Below, in pieces: positions 29,433-37,072 of a DNA stretch of 64,000 nucleotides. Below the pieces are notes generated by a model. It was not told the DNA's origin, ran no database searches, and saw only the letters and a program-made list of their open reading frames with translations. The stretch lies in assembly GCA_000585075.1 (NCBI GenBank), contig JEMY01000013.1, forward strand, positions 80,984-144,983, given 5' to 3'. The first letter of the stretch is position 1; each line of letters begins with the position of its first letter. The DNA comes from Candidatus Accumulibacter regalis (GTDB lineage Bacteria > Pseudomonadota > Gammaproteobacteria > Burkholderiales > Rhodocyclaceae). Made by a program: the position numbers and the translations under genes.

Positions 29433-29507
29433 CTCCTCGTAGCACAATGGATAGTGCACGCGCCTCCTAAGCGTGGGATACAGGTTCGATTCCTGTCGAG
29501 GGGACCA
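29433..29507 (+). tRNA. tRNA-Arg (anticodon CCT)
   Basis: 75-base cloverleaf with a 7-bp acceptor stem (CTCCTCG / CGAGGGG, one T-G pair), 4-bp D stem, anticodon loop CTCCTAA giving CCT (reads AGG), T arm ACAGG-TTCGATT-CCTGT and encoded CCA end. The single Arg(CCT) gene is a common integration site for mobile DNA, and an IS remnant follows within 135 bases. Confidence 0.95.
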
Positions 29508-29627
29508 ATCAAGCCTCTGGCGCCCTCTAAACAAGTTCAATAACCTTGGTAAATTCCAGACGTCCGGCAGCTTTCGAGGCTCAAATCTCTAAGCGCGTCT
29601 ATTGCAGCAGGCGTTGATTGGAGGTCA

Positions 29628-30320
29628 ATGACCCATCCGGCGGCACGGTCCAAAAAGCTGATGCGAATCCACGGCCCACGACCTGCCTGGAAACGAAAGT
29701 TCATCCACACCACCGATAGTCGCTATACCCTGCCGATCGCCAACAACCTGCTCAACAGGCAGTTCGACCCGGCCAAGGGCGAATACCGCTTGGGTCTCCG
29801 ACATCACCTACATCCGCACGGGGAGCGGCTGGTTGCACTTGGCCGCCGTGATGGACCTGTTCTCGCGCAAGATCGTGGGCTGGGCGACGGCCCCAAACAT
29901 GCCTGCCGAACTGGTCTGCGCGGCATTGCAGATGGCCATCACCCAGCCGCAACCTCCGGGGGGTTTGCTGGTGCATTCGGATCGCGGCAGCCAGTACGCC
30001 AGCGACGCCCACCGCGCCTTGGCGACCCGGCACCATTTGCAAGCCAGCATGAGCCGCAAGGCCAATTGCTGGGACAACGCCGTCATGGAGCGCTTCTTCC
30101 TGGATCTCAAGATGGAGCGCGTCTGGCCGAACAACTATGCCAACCATGCCGAGGCTACTCGCGAGGTGACCGACTACATCGTCGGCTTCTACAACAGCGC
30201 CCGCCTGCACTCAAAACTCGGTTACCTGCCGCCGAATGTCTATGAACAGCAAATGGCAGAAAGACGACCCATCCCGGTGTCCGAAATAACTTGACCCCTA
30301 CAGGTATCGACACCGAATCG
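29628..30320 (+). mobile_element. 3' remnant of an IS3-family insertion sequence
   Basis: Contains the end of a transposase orfB and a probable terminal sequence after its stop (GTGTCCGAAATAACTTGACC, 30280-30299). The left end and orfA are missing; similarity begins near 29640. Lies between tRNA-Arg and fadD, whose ATG is about 30 bases beyond the element. Confidence 0.65.
29640..30294 (+). pseudogene. IS3-family transposase OrfB fragment with frameshift
   Basis: The rve/DDE integrase core survives in two frames. Frame one gives RPAWKRKFIHTTDSRYTLPI...NRQFDPAK; frame two resumes as NTAWVSDITYIRTGSGWLHL with the first Asp, then HSDRGSQYAS with the second, and DNAVMERFFLDLKMER with the Glu. 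One extra G at 29777-29779 explains the shift. The N-terminal HTH part is absent, so the transposase is inactive. Confidence 0.8.
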
Positions 30321-30350
30321 ATGATCTCTATACCCACAGGCGACCCGACC

Positions 30351-32039
30351 ATGAGCGAAAAAGTCTGGCTTGACAGCTATCCGGCAAATATTCCCGCAGA
30401 AATTGCCAGCTCACCTTTTTCATCGTTACCCGAACTGATCGATAACACGGTTCGCAAATTCGCCGACAAGCCGGCTTTCAGCAACCTCGGCCAGACACTG
30501 ACCTTCAGCGAACTGGATCGCCTGTCGCGCGATTTTGCTGTGTTTCTGCAAGGACTCCCCGGCGTCTCGCAAGGCGATCGCGTGGCCATCATGTTGCCCA
30601 ACCTTCTGCAATATCCGGTGGCGCTTTTCGGCATCCTTCGCGCCGGCATGACCGTGGTCAACGTCAATCCGCTGTACACCGCACGCGAACTGCGAGTCCA
30701 GTTGAAGGATTCAGGCGCCAAAGCGATTGTCGTCGTCGAAAACTTTGCACGGACGCTGCAGGAAGCTTTGCCCGGCCTGGGGGTCGAGCACGTGATCACG
30801 ACGCAAATCGGCGACCTGTTGCCGGCGCCAAAACGCTGGCTCGTAAACTTCGCCATCAAATATGTGAAGAAAATGGTGCCCGGCTGGCGGATCGACAAGG
30901 CCTGCTCCTTCAACCGGGCGCTCGCCGATGGGGCCAAGTCGGAACTTTCGCCCGTGAAGATCGGCCCGGAGGACCTCGCCTTCCTGCAATACACCGGCGG
31001 CACCACCGGCATCGCGAAGGGGGCAATGCTCACCCACGGCAACCTGCTGGCCAATCTGGAGCAGGTCAGCCTGTGGATCTCGGCGAGCTTCAAGGAAGGC
31101 CGCGAGATTGCCATTGCCCCCTTGCCGATGTACCACATCTTCTGTCTCACCTCGACGCTGGGTTTCATGAAGTGGGGAAGCCTGATCGTCTTGATCGCCA
31201 ATCCGCGTGATCTCCCGGGCCTGGTCAAGGAACTCGGGCGATGGAAGTTCAGCGTCCTGACCGGCGTCAACACGCTGTTCAATGCGCTGCTGAATACATC
31301 CGGTTTCGACAAGCTCGATTTTTCCGCGCTGAAAGTGGTGGTCGGCGGCGGCGCCGCGGTGCAGGAAAGCGTCGCCAAACGTTGGCAGGAGGTGACCGGC
31401 ACCCACCTTACCGAAGCCTATGGCCTGACGGAAACCTCACCGGGTGTTTGCTGCACACCGCTTGGCGACCCCTGGAACGGCACCATTGGTCTTCCGGTCA
31501 CTTCGACCGAAGTCAGCATCCGCGACGAAGACTTCAAGAAGTTGCCGCTGTGGAATGGCGAAGGCGATATCGCTCGACACACCGGCGAAATCTGCGTTCG
31601 TGGCCCGCAAGTGATGCGCGGCTACTGGAACAAGCCGGAGGAAACCGCAAAGGTCATCCACGACGGCTGGCTCAAGACGGGTGATGTTGGCCACATGAAC
31701 GTCCGCGGCTACATCACCCTCACGGACCGCAAGAAAGACATGATTCTGGTGTCCGGCTTCAACGTTTATCCCAACGAGATCGAGAACATCGTGATGATGC
31801 ATCCGGGGGTCGAGGAATGCGCCGTCATCGGCGTGCCCGATGAAAAATCCGGCGAGGCGGTCAAACTGGTCATCGTCAGGAAAGACTCCAAGCTGAGCAA
31901 AGGCGACGTCGTCAAGTACTGCGACACGCAATTGACCGGTTACAAGCGCCCACGCCATATCGAGTTCCGCGACAGCTTGCCGAAGACACCCATCGGCAAG
32001 ATCCTGCGTCGTGAACTGAGGGACGAACCGGCTGACTAG
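30351..32039 (+). CDS. fadD: Long-chain fatty acid-CoA ligase
   Basis: 562 residues, the size of E. coli FadD. Activates fatty acids through an acyl-adenylate. AMP-binding motif YTGGTTGIAKGAMLTHGN (about residues 213-230), EAYGLTETSPG, GWLKTGDVGHMN, the fatty-acid signature region DRKKDMILVSGFNVYPNEIE, and the catalytic Lys in PKTPIGKILRRELR. The start at 30351 gives the normal FadD N-terminus. Transcription may be influenced by the IS end immediately upstream. Confidence 0.93.
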   Translation: MSEKVWLDSYPANIPAEIASSPFSSLPELIDNTVRKFADKPAFSNLGQTLTFSELDRLSRDFAVFLQGLPGVSQGDRVAIMLPNLLQYPVALFGILRAGMTVVNVNPLYTARELRVQLKDSGAKAIVVVENFARTLQEALPGLGVEHVITTQIGDLLPAPKRWLVNFAIKYVKKMVPGWRIDKACSFNRALADGAKSELSPVKIGPEDLAFLQYTGGTTGIAKGAMLTHGNLLANLEQVSLWISASFKEGREIAIAPLPMYHIFCLTSTLGFMKWGSLIVLIANPRDLPGLVKELGRWKFSVLTGVNTLFNALLNTSGFDKLDFSALKVVVGGGAAVQESVAKRWQEVTGTHLTEAYGLTETSPGVCCTPLGDPWNGTIGLPVTSTEVSIRDEDFKKLPLWNGEGDIARHTGEICVRGPQVMRGYWNKPEETAKVIHDGWLKTGDVGHMNVRGYITLTDRKKDMILVSGFNVYPNEIENIVMMHPGVEECAVIGVPDEKSGEAVKLVIVRKDSKLSKGDVVKYCDTQLTGYKRPRHIEFRDSLPKTPIGKILRRELRDEPAD

Positions 32040-32182
32040 TCAGAGAACTTCCACTCGCAAGCGACTATCGCGAAGTACCTCGGTCGGGGTTTTCTAACGG
32101 CAGGACTAACCGAGATCAGTGCACTGGGGGATGAGCGCATGGACTGATGCTCGGCGAGGCTCAGCAGCAATGCCTTTTTGTC

Positions 32183-32698
32183 CTATTGTGCGGTCTTTTT
32201 CGTTTCGTGGGGTGATTCACTCTTCAGCGTGGCAAGCGCCTCTTGCGCTTTGAGCGCTCCTCCTCCCGCCCGATCCCAGTAAGCGTCGACACCGATGTGT
32301 TCGACGAGAAAGTCGATGAACACCGGAACCTTGCTCGGCAGGTGTCGCGTCGGCAGGTACACGGCGTATGCGTAGCGGTCGACCGGAATGTAGTCGGAGA
32401 GTACGGCCAGCAGCCTCCCTTCCTGCAAATCCTTGCCGATGACGAAGGTCGGCAGCAGTCCGAGGCCGAGGCCGCCGAGCACGGCCTGCGACAGCGCCTC
32501 GACGAACGGAGTCGCCGCCTGGCAATGCGGGCAGTTCCGGGTCCAGAAAAAGTACAAATGCACCTGCCGTTCGCCAGCGGCGTCGTGGTCAATCCACAGC
32601 GACGCATCGGCAGTAACTGGCGAGCAATAGACAGCGGCGACAGTGAGCAGGCAGATCAGGCGCAAGACCCGAAGCAAGCCGGTGAGTCGTGTTCTCAT
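32183..32698 (-). CDS. Chimeric ORF: thioredoxin-like N-terminus joined to LysR effector-domain C-terminus
   Basis: 171 residues with a signal peptide. Residues about 38-70 (VHLYFFWTRNCPHCQAATPFVEALS) are the start of a thioredoxin fold with a CPHC redox motif. Directly after, residues 71-137 (VLGGLGLGLLPTFVIGKDLQEGRLLAVL... KVPVFIDFLVEHIG) match the last third of a LysR-type regulator's effector domain; compare the LysR at 59792, which has LVELLPAYRSLELGVYAV and VRLLIDFLADAF. Neither half is complete. The most economical reading is a deletion or recombination that joined two genes in frame. It may not give a functional protein. Confidence 0.6.
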   Translation of the reverse strand: MRTRLTGLLRVLRLICLLTVAAVYCSPVTADASLWIDHDAAGERQVHLYFFWTRNCPHCQAATPFVEALSQAVLGGLGLGLLPTFVIGKDLQEGRLLAVLSDYIPVDRYAYAVYLPTRHLPSKVPVFIDFLVEHIGVDAYWDRAGGGALKAQEALATLKSESPHETKKTAQ

Positions 32699-33151
32699 CG
32701 CGTACCTTGCCGATAGTGAGCCGGCCTTGCTGGCTGGCTGAATGCCGCCTCGTCGTGTTTGGAGCTTCGACAGGCACGGCGGAAGCTTTCAGACTGCGCC
32801 TGTCATTCGCGTCCGGCCCAGTCCCTTTCTTCGCTCTTTCTTCTCTGGCGCTGGTCGATGCAGTGCCAGGGCCATCAAGGCAGTCTTGAAGAACTGCAGA
32901 CGTACCTCCGTGGAAAGCGGGTGGAACACTCGATCGTCGGAAATCACGACGAACGACTATCCCAAGCATGCCCGGCCGGCGACCAATCGTCGTGTGGCAT
33001 CCTGTCGCATCTCAGGCCCGAAAGAGTGGGCCCGACGTTCAGGCGGTCCTGCGCTTGACGACGGGATCCTTACCCCGGCGCAATCATCGATATCACCGTG
33101 CGCAGTCACCGTGCCAGGAGTCTCGCAAGCTCCTCCCGGTTGACGGCAAGC
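32699..33151. other. Intergenic region, no gene recognised
   Basis: 453 bases upstream of the chimeric ORF and downstream of the metallo-beta-lactamase gene. Several open frames exist on the plus strand but none has a motif or a convincing ribosome site. Given the rearranged neighbour, this may be degraded coding sequence. Confidence 0.35.
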
Positions 33152-34108
33152 TCAGGGGTTCGATGCACGTTCCTGTCCCAGATCCAGCACGTCGCCGTTA
33201 CCCAGGAACAAATCGGTCTGTGAACCGTTTCGGGCGCTTCCCCGCTGTACCGGCAAGCCGCTGGCCAGCATCTTCTCGACGGCCGTACGGCCGGTGCAAT
33301 GGTTGCAGCCGATCCTGGCGATGCCATAGCCGGCCAGGGCCTTGACGATCTCGTCGCGTTGGCTGTCCCAATCTTCCAGGGGCGACAGGTGCAGCCCGCC
33401 ATAGATCGCGTGGATGTGCTCGCCACCGGCGAAGGTACGGCGCGCGTAATCCAGAAGATTGAGGACGCCGCCGTGGCCGCAGCCGGTGATCATCGTCAAA
33501 CCCTGATTCTGCAGCTTGGCGTAGAGGACGTTTTCCCCGTGCACCTGTAACAGCGTGCTCATCGGGAAACTGGCCAGAGCCAGACCCGGAAGCAGCACCA
33601 GCGGTTGCTCGCTGGGCACGGTGATCACGCTGCCGGTATGCCCCTGTTGCTGGATGAACGCCAGACCGGCGGGATGGAAGCCTTCCGGCAGGTAGATCGG
33701 AATATCCGGACAGTGCTTGAGCGTCGAGCCAATCCCCCAGAAATGATCGAAATGCTCGTGGCTGACGATCAAGGCCTCGATCTTGCCCTCCTGCAGCAGG
33801 CGGTCGATGCCCTCGTCGGCGAAGCGGCGGTCCATCCAGTCGGGGTTCCAACCGGTATCGAAAAGCAGGCGGCGCACGCTGCCATCGAGTCCCTCGGCTT
33901 CCAGCAGCGCCGAGAAGCCGGCGGCGTTCTCGGCGTGCAGTGATCCAAACGGCGGCCAGGGGATGGCGTATTGATCGGTCTGGGCACCACCGGCGGCGCG
34001 GATGTCGTCGAAGACAGTGGCCGTATCAAACCAGCCGGTTTCCGAGACACAGAGGATTCGTAGGCGCTTCAGGGCGCCAATATCAAGCTTCGGAGAAGTC
34101 GTGGCCAT
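33152..34108 (-). CDS. Metallo-beta-lactamase-fold hydrolase
   Basis: 318 residues with the metal-binding SHEHFDHFWG motif near residue 116, a later GCGHGG (about 210) and GGLHLSP (about 238). This resembles the MBL subgroup annotated near methanopterin-type synthases and other archaeal-like MBL hydrolases; substrate unknown. Cysteine-containing GCNHCTGR near residue 270 is typical of that subgroup. Starts five bases after the dinitrogenase-cofactor-family gene, so the two form an operon. Confidence 0.8.
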   Translation of the reverse strand: MATTSPKLDIGALKRLRILCVSETGWFDTATVFDDIRAAGGAQTDQYAIPWPPFGSLHAENAAGFSALLEAEGLDGSVRRLLFDTGWNPDWMDRRFADEGIDRLLQEGKIEALIVSHEHFDHFWGIGSTLKHCPDIPIYLPEGFHPAGLAFIQQQGHTGSVITVPSEQPLVLLPGLALASFPMSTLLQVHGENVLYAKLQNQGLTMITGCGHGGVLNLLDYARRTFAGGEHIHAIYGGLHLSPLEDWDSQRDEIVKALAGYGIARIGCNHCTGRTAVEKMLASGLPVQRGSARNGSQTDLFLGNGDVLDLGQERASNP

Positions 34109-34113
34109 TGTCG

Positions 34114-34494
34114 TTACCTCGCGCCGTGGGAGAAATGGCCGCGCTCATGGCAGTGACCGCCTCGTGGAACAGGCAAGCGTTCGAGGCGATTGCCGAGCAT
34201 CGCCGATACCGCGGCATCGGGATCCTCCTCCATCGTGACCACGGGAAGGATTCCGCTCTGCATCAGGCGTTCGAAAAGCCCCGGGCCCATGCCGCCCGTA
34301 ATCAGCGTATTGATTCCGGCCAGCGGTTCGGCAAGCTGGTGGTGGCTGGCGTGCAAGCTCTGTTCGATGGAAAGCTCGACCAGGCGCTTTCCGCTCACCA
34401 CGCCCTTTTCAACATCGTAGATCCAGAATTTGCGGCACTTGCCGGCGTGCTCGGTGATGGTCTTGAGGTTCTGGCTGGTGACTGCGATTTTCAT
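34114..34494 (-). CDS. Dinitrogenase iron-molybdenum cofactor (NifX/NifB-C) family protein
   Basis: 126-residue single-domain protein: MKIAVTSQNLKTITEHAGKCRKFWIYDV at the start, ITGGMGPGLFERLMQSGI in the middle and a His-rich tail (GGHCHERGHFSHG) that may bind metal. Relatives bind Fe-S or Fe-Mo-type clusters, but many occur outside nitrogen fixation, and no nif gene is seen here. The start at 34494 has AAAGGA seven bases before it. It sits between a Rieske protein gene and an MBL gene, all on the minus strand. Confidence 0.85.
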   Translation of the reverse strand: MKIAVTSQNLKTITEHAGKCRKFWIYDVEKGVVSGKRLVELSIEQSLHASHHQLAEPLAGINTLITGGMGPGLFERLMQSGILPVVTMEEDPDAAVSAMLGNRLERLPVPRGGHCHERGHFSHGAR

Positions 34495-34577
34495 GATTTG
34501 TCCTTTCATAGGCGTTTTGTAGCGTCATGACGAAGTGGCCGCGTGCTGTTGCGAATGCGGTGTCATTGGCGGGGAAC

Positions 34578-35198
34578 TCAGACTTGCCCGCGCGTGTCGC
34601 CACCGATCAGGAGGCGGCTGTCGCTGAGATAACTGTGGGGAGGAATCTCCAGGTTGGTCGGCGCCGGTTTGTCCTTGAAGACGCGGCCGGCAAAATCGAA
34701 GGTCGATCCGTGGCAGGGGCAGAGGAAGCCGCCGGGCCAGTCCGAGCCCAGAGCCGGGTCGCCAGCCTCGAAAGCCTTGCTCGGCGAGCAGCCGAGATGC
34801 GTGCAGATGCCCACTGCGACGAGATACTCCGGCTTGAGCGAGCGCTGGTGGTTGTGCGCGTAGTCCGGTTGTTGTGGTGCCTTCGAGCCTGGATCGGCGA
34901 GCCTCGCTTCGGCCTTCTCGAGAGAGGCGAGCATTTCCGGCGTACGGTGCAGAATCCATACCGGTTTGCCGCGCCATTCGACGACCATCATTTCACCGGG
35001 CGCAAGCGTGCCGATGTCGACTTCCACCGGCGCGCCGGCGGCCTTTGCCCGTTCGGAAGGCAGCAGGCTGGCGACGAAAGGAACGACTGCTGTCAAGGTC
35101 AGCGCGCCGCCGAGTCCGGCGGTAGCCAGCAACCATCGCCGACGAGACGGACCGTCGGTGACGACGAATGAAGCGCCTTGGCAGGCAGTTTGGTTCAT
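34578..35198 (-). CDS. Rieske 2Fe-2S protein, bc1-type, without cytochrome partners
   Basis: 206 residues. N-terminal membrane anchor with twin-arginine-like RRRWLLATAGLGG, then a Rieske domain with cluster motifs CTHLGC (residues about 130-135) and CPCHGS (about 155-160). The hinge and the long loop between the motifs resemble the ubiquinol-cytochrome c reductase subunit (PetA). No cytochrome b or c1 gene is adjacent, so it may be a second copy serving another complex. AGGGA lies before the start. Probably first gene of the Rieske-DIN-MBL cluster. Confidence 0.85.
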   Translation of the reverse strand: MNQTACQGASFVVTDGPSRRRWLLATAGLGGALTLTAVVPFVASLLPSERAKAAGAPVEVDIGTLAPGEMMVVEWRGKPVWILHRTPEMLASLEKAEARLADPGSKAPQQPDYAHNHQRSLKPEYLVAVGICTHLGCSPSKAFEAGDPALGSDWPGGFLCPCHGSTFDFAGRVFKDKPAPTNLEIPPHSYLSDSRLLIGGDTRGQV

Positions 35199-35288
35199 GT
35201 TGATTTCCCTGGTAGGTGGTCTATTCGCGATCGCCGGTCTCGCTGATTTTTTCAACCGACTCAAAAGAGCCAATATCAGCAAATACTA

Positions 35289-35304
35289 ATCAAGATTCGT
35301 GCCA
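35289..35304 (-). promoter_or_regulatory. Sigma54-like promoter candidate for the Rieske cluster
   Basis: On the minus strand TGGCACG (35304-35298), 4-base spacer, TTGAT (35293-35289). The -24 element is perfect; the -12 element has GA where GC is normally invariant, which lowers confidence. It faces the Rieske gene and lies next to a divergent sigma54 activator gene. Confidence 0.4.
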
Positions 35305-35441
35305 ACCTTCAAGAAAGATAACGAATGCAAAAAAACAACGGCTTGCGAGTCCGTCGCCCAAACGCTGACGATTTTTTTGCCACGCTCCTCTGCCGGTATG
35401 GCAGTATTTGGCAGTCGAATTGGCAGAATTGGCGGCATCGC

Positions 35442-36764
35442 ATGGCAGTCGATCAGGCGTCCCTGGCAGAACTGGTTTCGTTCCTGGAGACCTTTCCCGA
35501 ACCGCACATCCTGTGTGACCGCGACTATCGGATCCTGGCCGCAAACGCGGCTTATCGAGCCAACTGGGTCGATCAAATAGAGGTCGTGGGCCGCAAGTGC
35601 TTCGAGGTGTCGCATCGATACACGGTGCCCTGCGATCAGGCGGGCGAGTCGTGTCCGCTACAGCGCAGCCTGCAATCGGGGCGGCGCGAGCGTGTGCTGC
35701 ATCTTCATTACACGTCGCGCGGCGAGAGCTTCGAGAACATCGAGCTGTCGCCGATCCGCGACGCCAGTGGCGCCATCGTGTATTACGTCGAGAAGCTGGA
35801 GCCCTTGCCGGGAGCATCCAGTCTTGGTGACGTCCAGGGTCTGATCGGTCGCTCGCCAGCCTTCGTGAAGATGATGGAACTGGTCGCGCGGGTGGCGCCT
35901 TCGGACGCCTCCGTGTTGCTGCAGGGGGAGTCGGGTACCGGCAAGGAACTGGTCGCCAATGCCATCCATCAGCTCAGCCGGCGCGCCAAACACCCTTTCG
36001 TTGCCGTTGATTGCTCGGGATTGCCGGAAACGCTGTTCGAGAGCGCCTTGTTTGGCCATGAGCGAGGGGCCTTCACCGGTGCGACGACACGAACGACCGG
36101 GCTGGTCGAGGCGGCGTCGGGCGGCACGCTGTTTCTCGACGAACTGGGCGATATCCCGCTCTCGATCCAGGTCAAGCTGTTGCGGCTACTGGAAACCGGC
36201 ACCTATCGTCGGGTGGGTTCCCCGGAGCTGCGCAAGGCCGAAGTCCGGGTCGTCTCCGCCACCCATCGTCCGCTGACCGACATGGTGAGCGAAGGTCTTT
36301 TCCGGCAGGACTTGTTCTACCGGCTGAACATCTTCCCGATCCACCTGCCGCCGTTGCGCCAGCGCGGTCATGACGTCCTGCTGCTAGCTGAGACCTTGCT
36401 CGATCGCGTCTCTGGTGGCCGCCTCCGCAGCCGCCTGTCAGCGGAGGCGGCCGCCTGGCTGCGCGGCTACCACTATCCGGGCAATGTGCGCGAACTGCGC
36501 AACATTCTCGAACGCGCCTGCCTGCTCTGCGATGGCGATGAAATACATCTGCAGCACTTGCCAGTGGAGTTGGCGGCGGCCAGGTCGTTGCCGACATCAT
36601 CCGACGGTCCACCGCCAGCGACGCGCGACTTTCCGGATAGCCATTCGCTGTCCTTCGAGGAAGTGGTACGCGACTTCAAAGGCAGCCGGAAAGCGCTCGC
36701 CAGTCACCTTGGCCTGTCAGAGCGGACCCTCTACCGTCGCCTGAAAACGGTGGATGGGCAGTAG
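35442..36764 (+). CDS. Sigma54-dependent activator with N-terminal PAS domain (PAS-AAA-Fis)
   Basis: About 440 residues from ATG 35442; an upstream ATG at 35325 would add 39 unconserved residues. An N-terminal PAS domain carries cysteines in KCFEVSHRYTVPCDQAGESCPL (split by short gaps), which could hold a metal or sense redox. The AAA+ domain has GESGTGKE, the sigma54-contacting GAFTGA and TLFLDELGD; the Fis-type HTH is SRKALASHLGLSERTLYRRL. It lacks the GAF domain of NorR. Divergent from the Rieske cluster, which it probably activates; norB next door has NsrR-like sites instead. Confidence 0.88.
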   Translation: MAVDQASLAELVSFLETFPEPHILCDRDYRILAANAAYRANWVDQIEVVGRKCFEVSHRYTVPCDQAGESCPLQRSLQSGRRERVLHLHYTSRGESFENIELSPIRDASGAIVYYVEKLEPLPGASSLGDVQGLIGRSPAFVKMMELVARVAPSDASVLLQGESGTGKELVANAIHQLSRRAKHPFVAVDCSGLPETLFESALFGHERGAFTGATTRTTGLVEAASGGTLFLDELGDIPLSIQVKLLRLLETGTYRRVGSPELRKAEVRVVSATHRPLTDMVSEGLFRQDLFYRLNIFPIHLPPLRQRGHDVLLLAETLLDRVSGGRLRSRLSAEAAAWLRGYHYPGNVRELRNILERACLLCDGDEIHLQHLPVELAAARSLPTSSDGPPPATRDFPDSHSLSFEEVVRDFKGSRKALASHLGLSERTLYRRLKTVDGQ

Positions 36765-37072
36765 CGCTGAGGGCCTGGCGTTCCACGCCGGGCTTCATCG
36801 TGTGACGGCGATCGCGCTCCTCTGATCGCTCAGCGGTATCTCCTCAGGTACAGACCTGCGAAGAAGCGCTTCGCCCAATGGAACAGCCGCGACGAGGGCA
36901 GGATGATCTGGCGCCGGGGATTGCGAAACACCAGCCTGCCGCGGCGGCAGCCTGCAGGTCGGTCTTGGGGTTTGGCAGGCTCTCGTCAGGTGCGCAAAGA
37001 ACAGTTGTACGGCAGAACGAGGCGCTGCGAAGGTCACGGACCCTCGCAGCGGAGCCCTCCTCTGATCTGGAG
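36765..37072. other. Intergenic region, no gene seen
   Basis: 308 bases between the convergent ends of the activator gene and norB. No motif-bearing ORF and no convincing terminator hairpin was found. Confidence 0.35.

Noticed and set aside
35405..35430. Possible sigma54 promoter of the activator gene (TGGCAG and TTGGCA near each other)
   Set aside because: Spacing and the -12 GC do not fit; looks like a chance TTGGCA repeat.
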